From the NCBI RefSeq assembly GCF_014647915.1, contig NZ_BMQC01000008.1:154911-218910 (forward strand): a stretch of DNA of 64,000 nt, read 5' to 3'. The DNA comes from Pilimelia terevasa (GTDB lineage: Bacteria; Actinomycetota; Actinomycetes; Mycobacteriales; Micromonosporaceae). How positions within the stretch are numbered: position 1 is the stretch's first letter; the number at the start of each line of letters is the position of its first letter. A program made the position numbers and the translations under genes. This document shows positions 52,424-60,843 of this stretch, piece by piece. The notes under the pieces were generated by a model. It was not told the origin of the DNA and made no database searches. It saw only the letters and a program-made list of their open reading frames with translations.

Positions 52424-54094
52424 CTACAGGCGGGCCATCGCGCGGCGCATCGGGTCCAGGCCCAGGGAGCCCAGGTCGAGGGCCTGGCGGTGGAACGTGC
52501 GCAGGTCGAAGTCGGCGCCCTTGCGGGCCCTGACCTCGTCCCGGGCGGCCAGCCAGATCCGCTCGCCGACCTTGTAGGCCGGCGCCTGGCCGGCCCAGCC
52601 GAGGTACCGGTTCAGCTCGAAGCGCAGGTTCTCGTCGGCGAGCCGGCAGTGGGCGCGCAGGAACCGCCAGGCCAGTTCGGGTGTCCAGCGCTGGCCGGGG
52701 GCGAAGCCGAACGGGTTGTCCGCCGGGACCCTGAGCCCCAGGTGGACGCCGATGTCCACGATCACCCGCGCGGCCCGGAACGCCTGGCCGTCGAGCATCC
52801 CCAGGCGGTCCCCGGGGTCGGCGAGGTAGCCCAGCTCCTCCATCAGCCGCTCGGCGTACAGCGCCCAGCCCTCGCCGTGGCCGGAGCACCAGGCGAGCTT
52901 GCGCTGCCAGCGGTTGAGCGCCCCGGCGCGGGCGGCCGTCTGCCCGATCTGGAGGTGGTGGCCGGGCACCCCCTCGTGGTACACGGTGGTGACCTCACGC
53001 CAGGTGGAGAAGGTGGTCACGCCCTGCGGTACCGCCCACCACATCCGGCCGGGGCGGCTGAAGTCCTCGCTGGGGCCGGTGTAGTAGATCGCGCCGTCGC
53101 TGGTCGGGGCGAGGCAGCACTCGATCCGGCGGACCTGCTCGGGGATGTCGAAGTGGGTGCCGGCCAGCTCGCTGACGGCCTTGTCGGCGACGGTCTGCAT
53201 CCAGTCCCGGAACGCCTCCTTGCCCTCGACCGTGCGGGCCGGGTCGGCGTCGAGGACGGCGACCGCCTCGTCGACGCTGGCGCCCGGCCCGGCCAGCTCG
53301 GCGGCGACGACCCGCATCTCCGCCTCGATCCGGGCGAGTTCGGCGAAGCCCCACGCGTACGTCTCGTCCAGGTCGATGCGCGCGCCGAGGAAGTACTGCG
53401 ACGCGATGCCGTACGCCTCCCGGCCCCACGCCTGGTCGGCCCGCCCGCGCGGGGCCAGCTCCTCCCGCAGGAAGCGGCCGAAGGCCGCCGTGGCGCTGGT
53501 CGCGTCGGCGGCGGCGGAGTCCAGTTCGGCGCGCAGGGCACCGGCGGCGGTCAGCCGGCGGGCCAGGCGGGGGAACACGTCGTCGGCGGACGGGTCGGTC
53601 CAGGTGGCGCACTGCTGGGCCACCTCCAGGATCTGCTGCCGGGCGGCGACGTGGCCGTCGGCGGCCTCGGCCAGCAGCGTCGACTGGAACGCGGCGAGCG
53701 TGGCGGGGAGCTGGCGCAGCCGCGCCACGACGTGCGCGACGGCCTCCTCGCCCTGCGTCGGCATCAGGTCGAACACCGACAGCGAGTGGTGCAGCCCGCT
53801 GGAGATGACGTTCATCTGGCTGGCGGTCTGCCCGGCGTCGAACTGGAGCGTCTCGACGGTCAGCCGCTCGGTCATCGCGTCGGCGGCCACCCGCTCGGCC
53901 TCGGTGGCCGGGGTCGCGGCGGCGAGCGCCGCGAGGGTGTCGCGGGCGTGCGCGGCGCGGGCGGCGAAGCCGTCGCGGCTGAGGTCGGTGAGGCGGTCGT
54001 CGTGGCCGGCCAGCCCGCAGTACGTCGCACCGACCGGGTCCAGCTCGGCCCACTCGTCGACGTAACGGTTGGCGATGTCGTCGATGTCTCCCAC
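52424..54094 (-). CDS. DUF885 family metallopeptidase-like protein
   Basis: A 556-residue alpha-helical protein resembling M32/M3-type carboxypeptidases. Zinc site VYHEGVPGHHLQ (HEGxPGHH) and GWALYAERLMEELG are present, as is GQAPAYKVGERIW near the C-terminus. There is no signal peptide, so it is cytosolic; activity of the family is poorly defined. The GTG at 54094 is preceded at exactly 6 bp by TAGGGT (54101-54106 on this strand), so leaderless. Confidence 0.88.
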   Translation of the reverse strand: MGDIDDIANRYVDEWAELDPVGATYCGLAGHDDRLTDLSRDGFAARAAHARDTLAALAAATPATEAERVAADAMTERLTVETLQFDAGQTASQMNVISSGLHHSLSVFDLMPTQGEEAVAHVVARLRQLPATLAAFQSTLLAEAADGHVAARQQILEVAQQCATWTDPSADDVFPRLARRLTAAGALRAELDSAAADATSATAAFGRFLREELAPRGRADQAWGREAYGIASQYFLGARIDLDETYAWGFAELARIEAEMRVVAAELAGPGASVDEAVAVLDADPARTVEGKEAFRDWMQTVADKAVSELAGTHFDIPEQVRRIECCLAPTSDGAIYYTGPSEDFSRPGRMWWAVPQGVTTFSTWREVTTVYHEGVPGHHLQIGQTAARAGALNRWQRKLAWCSGHGEGWALYAERLMEELGYLADPGDRLGMLDGQAFRAARVIVDIGVHLGLRVPADNPFGFAPGQRWTPELAWRFLRAHCRLADENLRFELNRYLGWAGQAPAYKVGERIWLAARDEVRARKGADFDLRTFHRQALDLGSLGLDPMRRAMARL

Positions 54095-54175
54095 GCCGCG
54101 ACCCTACGGGAAAGCGGCCGCGGTCGGGGTCCGCCGGGCCGGGAGCCGTCGCGCTGCGGCCAGGGCGCATTCCGC

Positions 54176-54204
54176 GTGACAGCGCGCCGCAGGTCAGGCA
54201 CTAT
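54176..54204 (+). promoter_or_regulatory. Promoter of the EamA transporter gene
   Basis: GTGACA (54176-54181), a 17-bp spacer and CACTAT (54199-54204), then 7 bp to the GTG start. Consistent with a leaderless message. Confidence 0.45.
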
Positions 54205-54211
54205 GTGAGGA

Positions 54212-55207
54212 GTGAAACGGCACATCACCCCTGACACCTCAGCCTCCCCTCGCGTACCTGCCGCCCCGGCCGCGGGCGGCCCCGACGCGCCCGCCGGCCC
54301 TCGGGCGTGGCTGCCCGGCTTCCTGCTGCTGGCGCTGATCTGGGGCGCGAGCTTCCTGTTCATCGAGGTGGCGATCCGGGAGCTGCACCCGGTGTACGTC
54401 ACCCTGTTCCGCGTCGCGGCGGGCGCCCTGACCGTGCTGGTCGTGCTGAAGGCCACCGGCGGCCGGCTGCCGCGGGACCTGCGCACGTGGGGGCACATGA
54501 CCTTCGTCGGGGTGTTCGGGGTGGCGATCCCGTTCACCCTGTTCGGGTACGGCGAGCAGCACGTCTCCTCGGTGCTGGCCGGCATCTGGAACGCGACGAC
54601 GCCGCTGGTCGCCCTGCCGCTGGCGGTGCTGGTGTACCGGACGGAGCGGCTGACCGCCCGGCGCCTGGTCGGCATGGTGCTCGGCTTCGCGGGGGTGCTG
54701 CTGGTCCTGGGCGTCTGGCGCGGCGTCGGCGGCAGTGCGCTGGTCGGCCAGCTCCTGTGCTTCGGCGCGGCCGTCTGCTACGGCGTGATCATCGGGTACC
54801 AGCGCCGGTACCTGACCGGCGTGCCCGGCGGCAGCGTGGCGGTCCCGGCGGGCAACCTGATCACGGCGACGGTCCTGCTGGCCGTCGTGGCGCCGTTCGT
54901 CGCCGGGCCGCCCCCGGCGCCCGGCGACCTGTCGCTGCCGGTCGTCGCCAGCGTGCTGGCGCTCGGCGCGCTGGGTACCGGGCTGGCGTTCGTCCTGCAC
55001 TTCCGCGTCATCACGGTCGCGGGCGCGAGTACCGGCGCCTCGGTCACCTACCTGCTGCCGGTGGTGGCCACGCTGCTCGGCGTGCTCGTCCTCGGGGAGC
55101 ACATCGACTGGAACCAGCCGGTCGGCGGCGTGGTGGTCCTGCTCGGGGTGGCGATCTCCCAGGGCATGGTGACGGCGCGCCGCCGCGCGGCCGCGGTACC
55201 CGGGTAG
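54212..55207 (+). CDS. EamA/DMT family transporter
   Basis: A 331-residue drug/metabolite transporter with ten predicted membrane helices in two EamA repeats: LIWGASFLFIEVAIREL starts the first and GQLLCFGAAVCYGVIIGYQ the second. The Pro/Ala-rich N-terminus (about 1-30) is cytoplasmic. The GTG start is supported by a promoter ending 7 bp upstream and by AGGAG. Substrate unknown; amino acids or metabolites are typical. Confidence 0.9.
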   Translation: MKRHITPDTSASPRVPAAPAAGGPDAPAGPRAWLPGFLLLALIWGASFLFIEVAIRELHPVYVTLFRVAAGALTVLVVLKATGGRLPRDLRTWGHMTFVGVFGVAIPFTLFGYGEQHVSSVLAGIWNATTPLVALPLAVLVYRTERLTARRLVGMVLGFAGVLLVLGVWRGVGGSALVGQLLCFGAAVCYGVIIGYQRRYLTGVPGGSVAVPAGNLITATVLLAVVAPFVAGPPPAPGDLSLPVVASVLALGALGTGLAFVLHFRVITVAGASTGASVTYLLPVVATLLGVLVLGEHIDWNQPVGGVVVLLGVAISQGMVTARRRAAAVPG

Positions 55208-55225
55208 CCGGCACCGCGCGGGCGG

Positions 55226-56293
55226 TCAGCCGTGGCCGGCGGCCCAGGCCAGCAGCGCGTCGGCCGGCAGGGTGTTGACCACGCGGTCGGCGGGCACCCC
55301 GCAGGCGACCGCCCGCCGCACCCCGTACCCCAGCCAGTCCAACTGCCCTGGGGCGTGCGCGTCGGTGTCGATGCTGAACCGGCAGCCGGCCTCCACCGCG
55401 AGGCGCAGCAGCCGCTTCGGCGGGTCGAGCCGGTCCGGCCGACAGTTGATCTCGACCGCCTTGTCGTACTCCGCGCAGGCCGCGAACACCGCGGCGGCGT
55501 CGAAGTCGCTCGGCGGCCGGGTCCGGCCGGCCCGGTGGCCGCGGTCGCCCGCGCCCGTGACGCCCACGTCCGCGGCGGACACCTTGCGCCCCGTGCAGTG
55601 CCCGAGGATGTCCAGGTGCGGGTTGGCGACGGCGGCCAGCATCCGCGCGGTCATCCGGTCGGCGGGGTCGCGCAGGCCGCTGTGCACCGAGCCGACGACG
55701 ACGTCGAGCCGGGCGAGTAGCTCGTCGGTCTGGTCGAGGCTGCCGTCGGCGAGGATGTCGACCTCGATGCCGGTGAGCACGCGGAAGCCGTCGGGCAGGC
55801 CCTCGTTCAGGGCGGCGACGTGGTCGAGCTGCCGGCGCAGCCGGTCGGCGGTCAGGCCGCGGGCGACCGTGAGCCGGGGCGAGTGGTCGGTGAGCACCAG
55901 GTACTCGTGGCCCAGGTGCACCGCCGCCAGCGCCATCTCCTCGATCGGCGACCCGCCGTCGGACCAGTCGGAGTGCAGGTGGCAGTCGCCGCGCAGCGCC
56001 GCCCGTAGCGCCGCGGCCGCCTCGTCGAGGGGGATGCCCTCGGTGGCCCGGGCCCGGCGCAGGTAGACGGGCTCCTCGCCGGCCAGCGACTCGGCGACGC
56101 ACCGGGCGGTCACGTCGCCGACGCCCGCGAGGGTGCTCAGCGTTCCGGCGGCGGCGTGCGCGGCCACGTCGTCGGGGGCGAGGGCGGCCAGCGTGGCGGC
56201 GGCGCCGCGGAAGGCCCGGACCCGGTACGTGGCCTCGTTGGCCCGCTCCAGGAGGAAGGCGATCTCGCGGAGGTCGGCGATCGGATCCCGCAT
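55226..56293 (-). CDS. PHP domain phosphoesterase with PolX-type helix-hairpin-helix N-terminus
   Basis: A 355-residue protein. The first 110 residues resemble the DNA polymerase X helical/HhH region (LREIAFLLERAN, TLAGVGDVTARCVAESL). The PHP domain follows with metal-binding DCHLHSDWSDGGSPIEEM, LVLTDHSPRL, GIEVDIL, VGSVHSGL, and SIDTDAHAP. The polymerase palm is absent, so it is a PHP-type exonuclease/phosphatase. TAGGGT (56300-56305 on this strand) ends 6 bp before the ATG. It converges on the EamA gene with 18 bp between stops. Confidence 0.9.
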   Translation of the reverse strand: MRDPIADLREIAFLLERANEATYRVRAFRGAAATLAALAPDDVAAHAAAGTLSTLAGVGDVTARCVAESLAGEEPVYLRRARATEGIPLDEAAAALRAALRGDCHLHSDWSDGGSPIEEMALAAVHLGHEYLVLTDHSPRLTVARGLTADRLRRQLDHVAALNEGLPDGFRVLTGIEVDILADGSLDQTDELLARLDVVVGSVHSGLRDPADRMTARMLAAVANPHLDILGHCTGRKVSAADVGVTGAGDRGHRAGRTRPPSDFDAAAVFAACAEYDKAVEINCRPDRLDPPKRLLRLAVEAGCRFSIDTDAHAPGQLDWLGYGVRRAVACGVPADRVVNTLPADALLAWAAGHG

Positions 56294-56440
56294 CCCTCCA
56301 CCCTAGGGCTGAACCCCGGTCTGCCGGATGACTCTTTTGCCCCTGTAAACGGCTTATTTGGCGTACGGCGGTCGGGTCGAACGCACGAAACTTTGGAGTT
56401 TTGTACTGATAACGAGATTTGCCGCATTTAGGTTTCAGCG

Positions 56441-57616
56441 ATGATGCCAAACCTGCCCGCGCGCCCGCCCGCGCGCCCGCCGCTGCGCCGGCCGGCGCTC
56501 GCCCTGGGCACCGCGCTGCTGTGCGCGCTGCCCGCCGCCCCCGCCGCGGCGATCGTCTCCAGCTCGCCGATGACCGGGACGCCGCAGTTCAACGGCGACA
56601 TCTACGCCAGCGTCTATGCCGGCGACACCCTCTACCTCGGCGGCGACTTCACCTCGGTCAAGGTCGGCGCGACCACGTACGCCCGCGGCCGGCTCGCCGC
56701 CGTCGACGCCGCCACCGGTGCCCTGCGGCCCTGGAACCCGGGTGCCGACGGCCGGGTCCGGGCGCTCGCCGCCACCGGCGGCACCCTGTTCGTCGGCGGC
56801 GAGTTCGCCACCCTCGGCGGGGTGGCCCGCGACGGCCTCGCCCGGGTCGACGGCGGCACCGGGGCCGTCGCCCCCGGCTTCCGGCCGACCGTCTGGGGCC
56901 AGCCGTTCGCCCTCGTGGCCGGCTGGGGGAAGGTGTACGTCGGCGGTACCTTCACCGCGATCAACGGCGCCACCCGGACCCGCCTGGCCGCCCTCGACCC
57001 CGCCGACGGCAGTGTCGACGCCACCTGGAAGCCCACCGCCGACGCCTCCGTGTACAGCCTGGTCCTCGGCGACGGCCGGGTGTACGTCGGCGGGGACTTC
57101 CACAACCTGAGCGGCGCCGGCGCCACCGCCCGGGTCGCCGCGGTGCACGCCGGCAGCGGCGCCGTCGACACCGGCTTCCGGTCGACGGCCAAGTACGTCG
57201 CGTACGCGCTCGCCCTCGGCCCCGCGGGCCTGTACGCCGCGCACGGGGGACCCGGCGGCCGGATCGTCGGGTACACCCGCGCGGGCGTCGGCCGCTGGAC
57301 CCTGACCACCGACGGCAACGCCCAGGCCGTCGGCGTCGACGACGGCGTCGTCTACTTCGGCGGCCACTTCGACAACGTGTGCCGGACCTCCCGCGTTGCC
57401 ACCGCCCACGGCGCCTGCCTCGACGGCAGCGTCCCGCGGGTGAAGCTCGGCGCGCTCTCCGAGGGCGGCACGCTGTCGAACTGGACCGCCCACGGCAACG
57501 GCATCGTCGGCGTCAACACCATCGCCACCCACGCCGGCCTGCACCGCCTCGCCGTGGGCGGGGCGTTCACCACCATCAACGGCGCCGCCCGCAAGAAGTT
57601 CGCCCAGTTCCCCTGA
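56441..57616 (+). CDS. Secreted beta-propeller-like protein with delta-60-type repeats
   Basis: A 391-residue exported protein. A Pro/Arg-rich n-region and core end at about 37 (ALPAAPAAA). The rest consists of about seven repeats of about 45 residues with LYLGGDFTSVKVG, LFVGGEFATLGG, VYVGGTFTAINGAT and VYVGGDFHNLSG, the delta-60/DUF5122 pattern. It is probably a propeller for binding, not catalysis. TAGGTT (56429-56434) ends 6 bp before the ATG, and the 120 bp upstream is AT-rich. ATG 56444 is the next codon. Confidence 0.8.
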   Translation: MMPNLPARPPARPPLRRPALALGTALLCALPAAPAAAIVSSSPMTGTPQFNGDIYASVYAGDTLYLGGDFTSVKVGATTYARGRLAAVDAATGALRPWNPGADGRVRALAATGGTLFVGGEFATLGGVARDGLARVDGGTGAVAPGFRPTVWGQPFALVAGWGKVYVGGTFTAINGATRTRLAALDPADGSVDATWKPTADASVYSLVLGDGRVYVGGDFHNLSGAGATARVAAVHAGSGAVDTGFRSTAKYVAYALALGPAGLYAAHGGPGGRIVGYTRAGVGRWTLTTDGNAQAVGVDDGVVYFGGHFDNVCRTSRVATAHGACLDGSVPRVKLGALSEGGTLSNWTAHGNGIVGVNTIATHAGLHRLAVGGAFTTINGAARKKFAQFP

Positions 57617-57754
57617 GGGCGGCCCGGGGGGCCGGGCGGCCGCCGCCATCCGGCCACCCGGCCCCCGCCCCGCACGCCGGGTGTCCCGTTCGTCACAGCC
57701 GGGAGGCGCGCCCCCGGCTGAATGTGCGTACCCGGACGAGTACGGCGGCGTGAC

Positions 57755-57784
57755 TTGACGGCCGGCCGCGCCAGTGGGCACCCT
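57755..57784 (+). promoter_or_regulatory. Promoter of a 55-residue basic protein
   Basis: TTGACG (57755-57760), an 18-bp spacer and CACCCT (57779-57784), then 6 bp to the ATG at 57791. The same spacing as in the HTH gene promoter (23260-23289). Confidence 0.4.
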
Positions 57785-57790
57785 CCAGAC

Positions 57791-57958
57791 ATGGCATGGA
57801 CGTTGGAGCGGCCCGACCCTGACCGCCACCGCCGCCGGCTGAGGCTCCTCGCCGAACTGGCGGGCGCCCGCGCCGGGCGCGAACTGCCGGCCCCCCGACG
57901 CGCCCGGGCCACCCGGGTCAAGGGGATCATCGCCGTCCGCCGCCGGCTGGTCGGCTGA
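57791..57958 (+). CDS. Small highly basic protein
   Basis: 55 residues, about 16 of them Arg, with alternating Arg/Leu (DRHRRRLRLLAELAGARAG). No homologue or domain is recognised. A promoter with TTGACG/CACCCT ends 6 bp before the ATG, as for other leaderless genes here. The alternative is a chance ORF. It lies in the 57617-58126 region between two larger genes on the same strand. Confidence 0.4.
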   Translation: MAWTLERPDPDRHRRRLRLLAELAGARAGRELPAPRRARATRVKGIIAVRRRLVG

Positions 57959-58126
57959 CCCCGCCGGGCGTACCCGGCCGGTTATCCGGCGTTGCGCGCC
58001 GCGCCGCGCCCACCAGCCACTAGCGTCACCCTCCGGGGGGTGACGCGCCCGGGCACGGGGCCGTCATCAGCCATCCGCCCGGTCGTTGATGCGGGCGGTT
58101 GCCGCGACGATCGGTTTGGGGGTGTG

Positions 58127-58642
58127 GTGTCGTACTTCGCTGCTGCGGCGGTCCGCCGGAAGGAGAAGTGGTCGGCGGCCGAGTTGAGCCTGTCCGGCGT
58201 CTCCGACGTCGAGGACGTGGCCGACCGGCTGCGGGACGTGGACCCCGACGCCGACCTCTCGGTGCTGTTCGTCGAGTCCGACGACGCGTACCTGGTCATC
58301 ATGCGCCTCGACGAGGGCGAGGACCTGCGCGTCTTCGGCTCCGACTCGGTCTTCGCCGCGGAGTCCCGCCTCGGCGCCCTCCTGCTCGGCGACGTCGAGG
58401 CCCCCGCCCTCGACCTGGACGAGGCGGCCGAGCCGCCGGCCGCCGACGAGGACGCCCCCCGCGCGGTCGAACCCGATGTCGACCCGGTCGGCGACGCCGA
58501 CCTCCTGACCGACCTGGGCGTCAGCTCCCACCAGCTCCTCGCGCTGTGCGCCCACGAGGGGATGCTCCCCGCGGACGTCACCGCCCAGGTGAGCCACTCG
58601 ATCGGCTGCGCCGACGAGGTGGACGAGCTGCGCGACGCGTGA
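58127..58642 (+). CDS. tRNA adenosine deaminase-associated protein
   Basis: A 171-residue acidic protein found beside tadA in actinobacteria. Characteristic segments: AELSLSGVSDVEDVADRL, FVESDDAYLVIMRLDEGEDL, RVFGSDSVFAAESRLG and the C-terminal LSSHQLLALCAHEGMLPADV. The stop overlaps the tadA start as GTGA, so the two are coupled; a role in editing or complex assembly is inferred from context. GTG 58127 is taken; GTG 58124 is the codon before. Confidence 0.88.
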   Translation: MSYFAAAAVRRKEKWSAAELSLSGVSDVEDVADRLRDVDPDADLSVLFVESDDAYLVIMRLDEGEDLRVFGSDSVFAAESRLGALLLGDVEAPALDLDEAAEPPAADEDAPRAVEPDVDPVGDADLLTDLGVSSHQLLALCAHEGMLPADVTAQVSHSIGCADEVDELRDA

Positions 58643-59229
58643 CCGCGCCGCCGACCCGCCGCGGCCGCCACGAACAGTGGATGCGCCGGGCGCTCGCGGT
58701 CGCCGCCACCCCGCCCGGTCCCGCCGTCCGGGACGCGGCCGCACCGGGCACCCCGCCCGGTCCCCGCGCGCGGGACGCGGTCGTGCCCGGCACCCGCACC
58801 CCGCAGCCGCCTCCCGGCCGCCCGCCGGGCGGCGCCGACGTCCCGGTCGGCGCCGTCGTGTACGGGCCGGACGGCGCCGAGCTGGCAGCCGGCCGCAACG
58901 AGCGCGAACACCGTGGCGACCCCACCGCCCACGCCGAGATCGTCGCGCTGCGGGCCGCCGCCGCGCGGGTCGGCGGCTGGCGCCTGGACGGCTGCACCCT
59001 GGTCGTCACGCTGGAGCCCTGCACGATGTGCGCGGGCGCCATCCTCCAGGCCCGCGTCGCCGTCGTGGTGTTCGGCGCCTGGGAGCCCAAGACCGGCGCC
59101 GCCGGCTCGCTGTACGACGTGCTGCGCGACCCCCGGCACACTCACCGCCCCGAGGTGTACCCGGAGGTCCTCGCCGGGGACTCCGCCGCCCTCCTGCGCG
59201 ACTTCTTCGGCCGCGCCGCCGCCGGCTGA
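58639..59229 (+). CDS. tadA: tRNA-specific adenosine deaminase with a Pro-rich insertion
   Basis: A 196-residue TadA that deaminates A34 of tRNA-Arg(ACG) to inosine. Zinc site: H98 in TAHAEIV (catalytic E100), and PCTMC (C128, C131). Residues 23-66 are an insertion between the first helix and first strand, containing a tandem 14-residue repeat (TPPGPAVRDAAAPG, then TPPGPRARDAVVPG). Typical TadA proteins lack this. The GTG start overlaps the partner gene by 4 bp. Confidence 0.92.
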   Translation: MTAPPTRRGRHEQWMRRALAVAATPPGPAVRDAAAPGTPPGPRARDAVVPGTRTPQPPPGRPPGGADVPVGAVVYGPDGAELAAGRNEREHRGDPTAHAEIVALRAAAARVGGWRLDGCTLVVTLEPCTMCAGAILQARVAVVVFGAWEPKTGAAGSLYDVLRDPRHTHRPEVYPEVLAGDSAALLRDFFGRAAAG

Positions 59230-59317
59230 GCTTGGCCGCTGCCACGCCCTGCCGGCCGCCACGCCCTGCCGGCGAGAGGGCCTCAGCCGGCCGCGACGCT
59301 TCCCGGCCCGCGGAGTC

Positions 59318-60025
59318 TCACGCCACCGCCGCGGCCAGCGCCAGCTCCGCCATCGCGCCGAACGTCCGCTCCCGGTCCGCCGACGACAGGTGCTCGCCGC
59401 GCGGCAGGTGGTCGCTGACGGTCAGCAGGGTCAACGCCCGCGCCCCGAACCGCGCCGCCACCGTGTACAGCGCCGCCGACTCCATCTCCACGGCCAGCAC
59501 CCCGTACTCCGCCAGCCGCCCGTACAGGTCCGGCCGGTCCGTGTAGAACGCGTCCGAGGCGAACACCGGCCCCACCCGCACCGGCACCTCCCGCGCCGCC
59601 GCCGCGTCCACCGCCGCCCGCAGCAGCGGGAAGTCGGCCACCGGCGCGAAGTCCACCAGGCCGTCGAAGCGGACCCGGTTCATCTGCGAGTCCGTCGCGG
59701 CGGCGCTCGCGGCGACGAGGTCCCGCACGGCCAGGTCGTCGCGGATCGCCCCGCAGCTCCCGACCCGGATGAGCGTGCGAACCCCGTACTCGGCGAGCAG
59801 CTCGTGGCAGTAGATCGACGCCGACGGCATCCCCATCCCGGTGCCCTGCACCGACACCGGCTCACCGCCGAACGTCCCCGTGAACCCGAGCATCCCCCGC
59901 ACGGTCGAGTAGCACCGGGCGCCGTCGAGGTACGTCTCGGCGATCCAGCGGGCGCGCTGCGGGTCGCCGGGGAGCAGGACACGGGGGGCGATCTCGCCGG
60001 GCGCGGCGCCGATGTGGGTACTCAT
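59318..60025 (-). CDS. deoD: Purine-nucleoside phosphorylase (DeoD type)
   Basis: A 235-residue hexameric PNP splitting purine nucleosides with phosphate. Motifs: [40 protein letters not shown] and [16 protein letters not shown]; active-site Asp in [16 protein letters not shown] (60032-60037 on this strand) ends 6 bp before the ATG, so probably leaderless. It converges on tadA; the 88-bp gap contains a repeated GCCACGCCCTGCCGG. Confidence 0.94.
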   Translation of the reverse strand: MSTHIGAAPGEIAPRVLLPGDPQRARWIAETYLDGARCYSTVRGMLGFTGTFGGEPVSVQGTGMGMPSASIYCHELLAEYGVRTLIRVGSCGAIRDDLAVRDLVAASAAATDSQMNRVRFDGLVDFAPVADFPLLRAAVDAAAAREVPVRVGPVFASDAFYTDRPDLYGRLAEYGVLAVEMESAALYTVAARFGARALTLLTVSDHLPRGEHLSSADRERTFGAMAELALAAAVA

Positions 60026-60091
60026 GCGGCGATCCTGCCAGGCGCCGCCGGTTTCGCCCGCCCCAGCGCGCCGCGGGCCTGCGGGGTCGGG

Positions 60092-60097
60092 TAGCGT
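60092..60097 (+). promoter_or_regulatory. -10 element of the tRNA-Ser gene
   Basis: TAGCGT ends 7 bp before the mature tRNA 5' end, so transcription should start at or next to it. Confidence 0.5.
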
Positions 60098-60104
60098 ACT
60101 CGGC

Positions 60105-60194
60105 GGTGGTGTGTCCGAGCGGCCTAAGGAGCACGCCTCGAAAGCGTGTGAGGGTGCAAGCCCTCCAAGGGTTCAAATCCCTTCACCACCGCCA
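60105..60194 (+). tRNA. tRNA-Ser(CGA)
   Basis: 90 nt including an encoded CCA. Acceptor stem GGTGGTG/CACCACC, anticodon arm with loop CTCGAAA (anticodon CGA, reads UCG), a long class II variable arm and T-loop GTTCAAAT. A hairpin (ACGCCCGG 60208-60215, CCGGGCGT 60233-60240) follows and probably terminates transcription. Confidence 0.97.
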
Positions 60195-60207
60195 CCGAAC
60201 AGGGCAG

Positions 60208-60240
60208 ACGCCCGGTGACCGCCACGCTGTCGCCGGGCGT
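60208..60240 (+). terminator. Hairpin after tRNA-Ser(CGA)
   Basis: 8-bp perfect arms ACGCCCGG and CCGGGCGT with a 17-nt loop, 13 bp after the tRNA; no T-run. Confidence 0.5.
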
Positions 60241-60277
60241 TCGCTCGTCTGAGCCCCGGCGTCGATAGGGTGCGGCG

Positions 60278-60745
60278 ATGACCGTGCGCCTGGAACCGAT
60301 GACCCCCGCCGCGTTCGACGCCTACGCCGCCCGCGCCTCGCTCGCCTACGGCGACGAGCTGGCCGCGGCGGGCGTGCTGCCGCCGGCCGAGGCGCGGGAG
60401 AAGGCCGGTACCGACTTCAGCAGCCTGTTGCCCCAGGGCCTGGACACCCCCGGCCACGACCTGTGGACGGCCTACGCCGACGACGAGGTCGTCGGTCTGT
60501 TGTGGATCTGGCAGACCCCGGAGTCCACCGGGCCGTACCTCCACGTCTGCGACATCGAGGTGGTGCCCGGCCGGCGCGGGCAGGGGTACGGGCGGGCGCT
60601 GATGGAGGCCGCCGAGCGGGTCGCCCGCGAGCGCGGCGCCGCCTCGATCGGCCTCCAGGTCTTCGGCAACAACGCCGTGGCCCGGGCGTTGTACGACAGC
60701 CTCGGCTACGCCGTGGTCCGCGCCCAGATGAAGAAGCAGCTCTGA
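60278..60745 (+). CDS. GNAT family N-acetyltransferase
   Basis: A 155-residue acetyl-CoA-dependent acetyltransferase: CDIEVVPGRRGQGYGRALME (motif A, RGQGYG pyrophosphate loop) and NNAVARALYDSLGYAVV (motif B). Substrate unknown. TAGGGT (60266-60271) ends 6 bp before the ATG, leaderless geometry. Confidence 0.92.
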   Translation: MTVRLEPMTPAAFDAYAARASLAYGDELAAAGVLPPAEAREKAGTDFSSLLPQGLDTPGHDLWTAYADDEVVGLLWIWQTPESTGPYLHVCDIEVVPGRRGQGYGRALMEAAERVARERGAASIGLQVFGNNAVARALYDSLGYAVVRAQMKKQL

Positions 60746-60843
60746 GCCGTACCCGGCGGCCGGTGCCCGGTGTCGCCGTCTTGGTGGGCGGCGCCCGCGC
60801 CGTCAAGGGGGGGGTGACGACGCGGGCGCCGGGTCGGGGTGGG

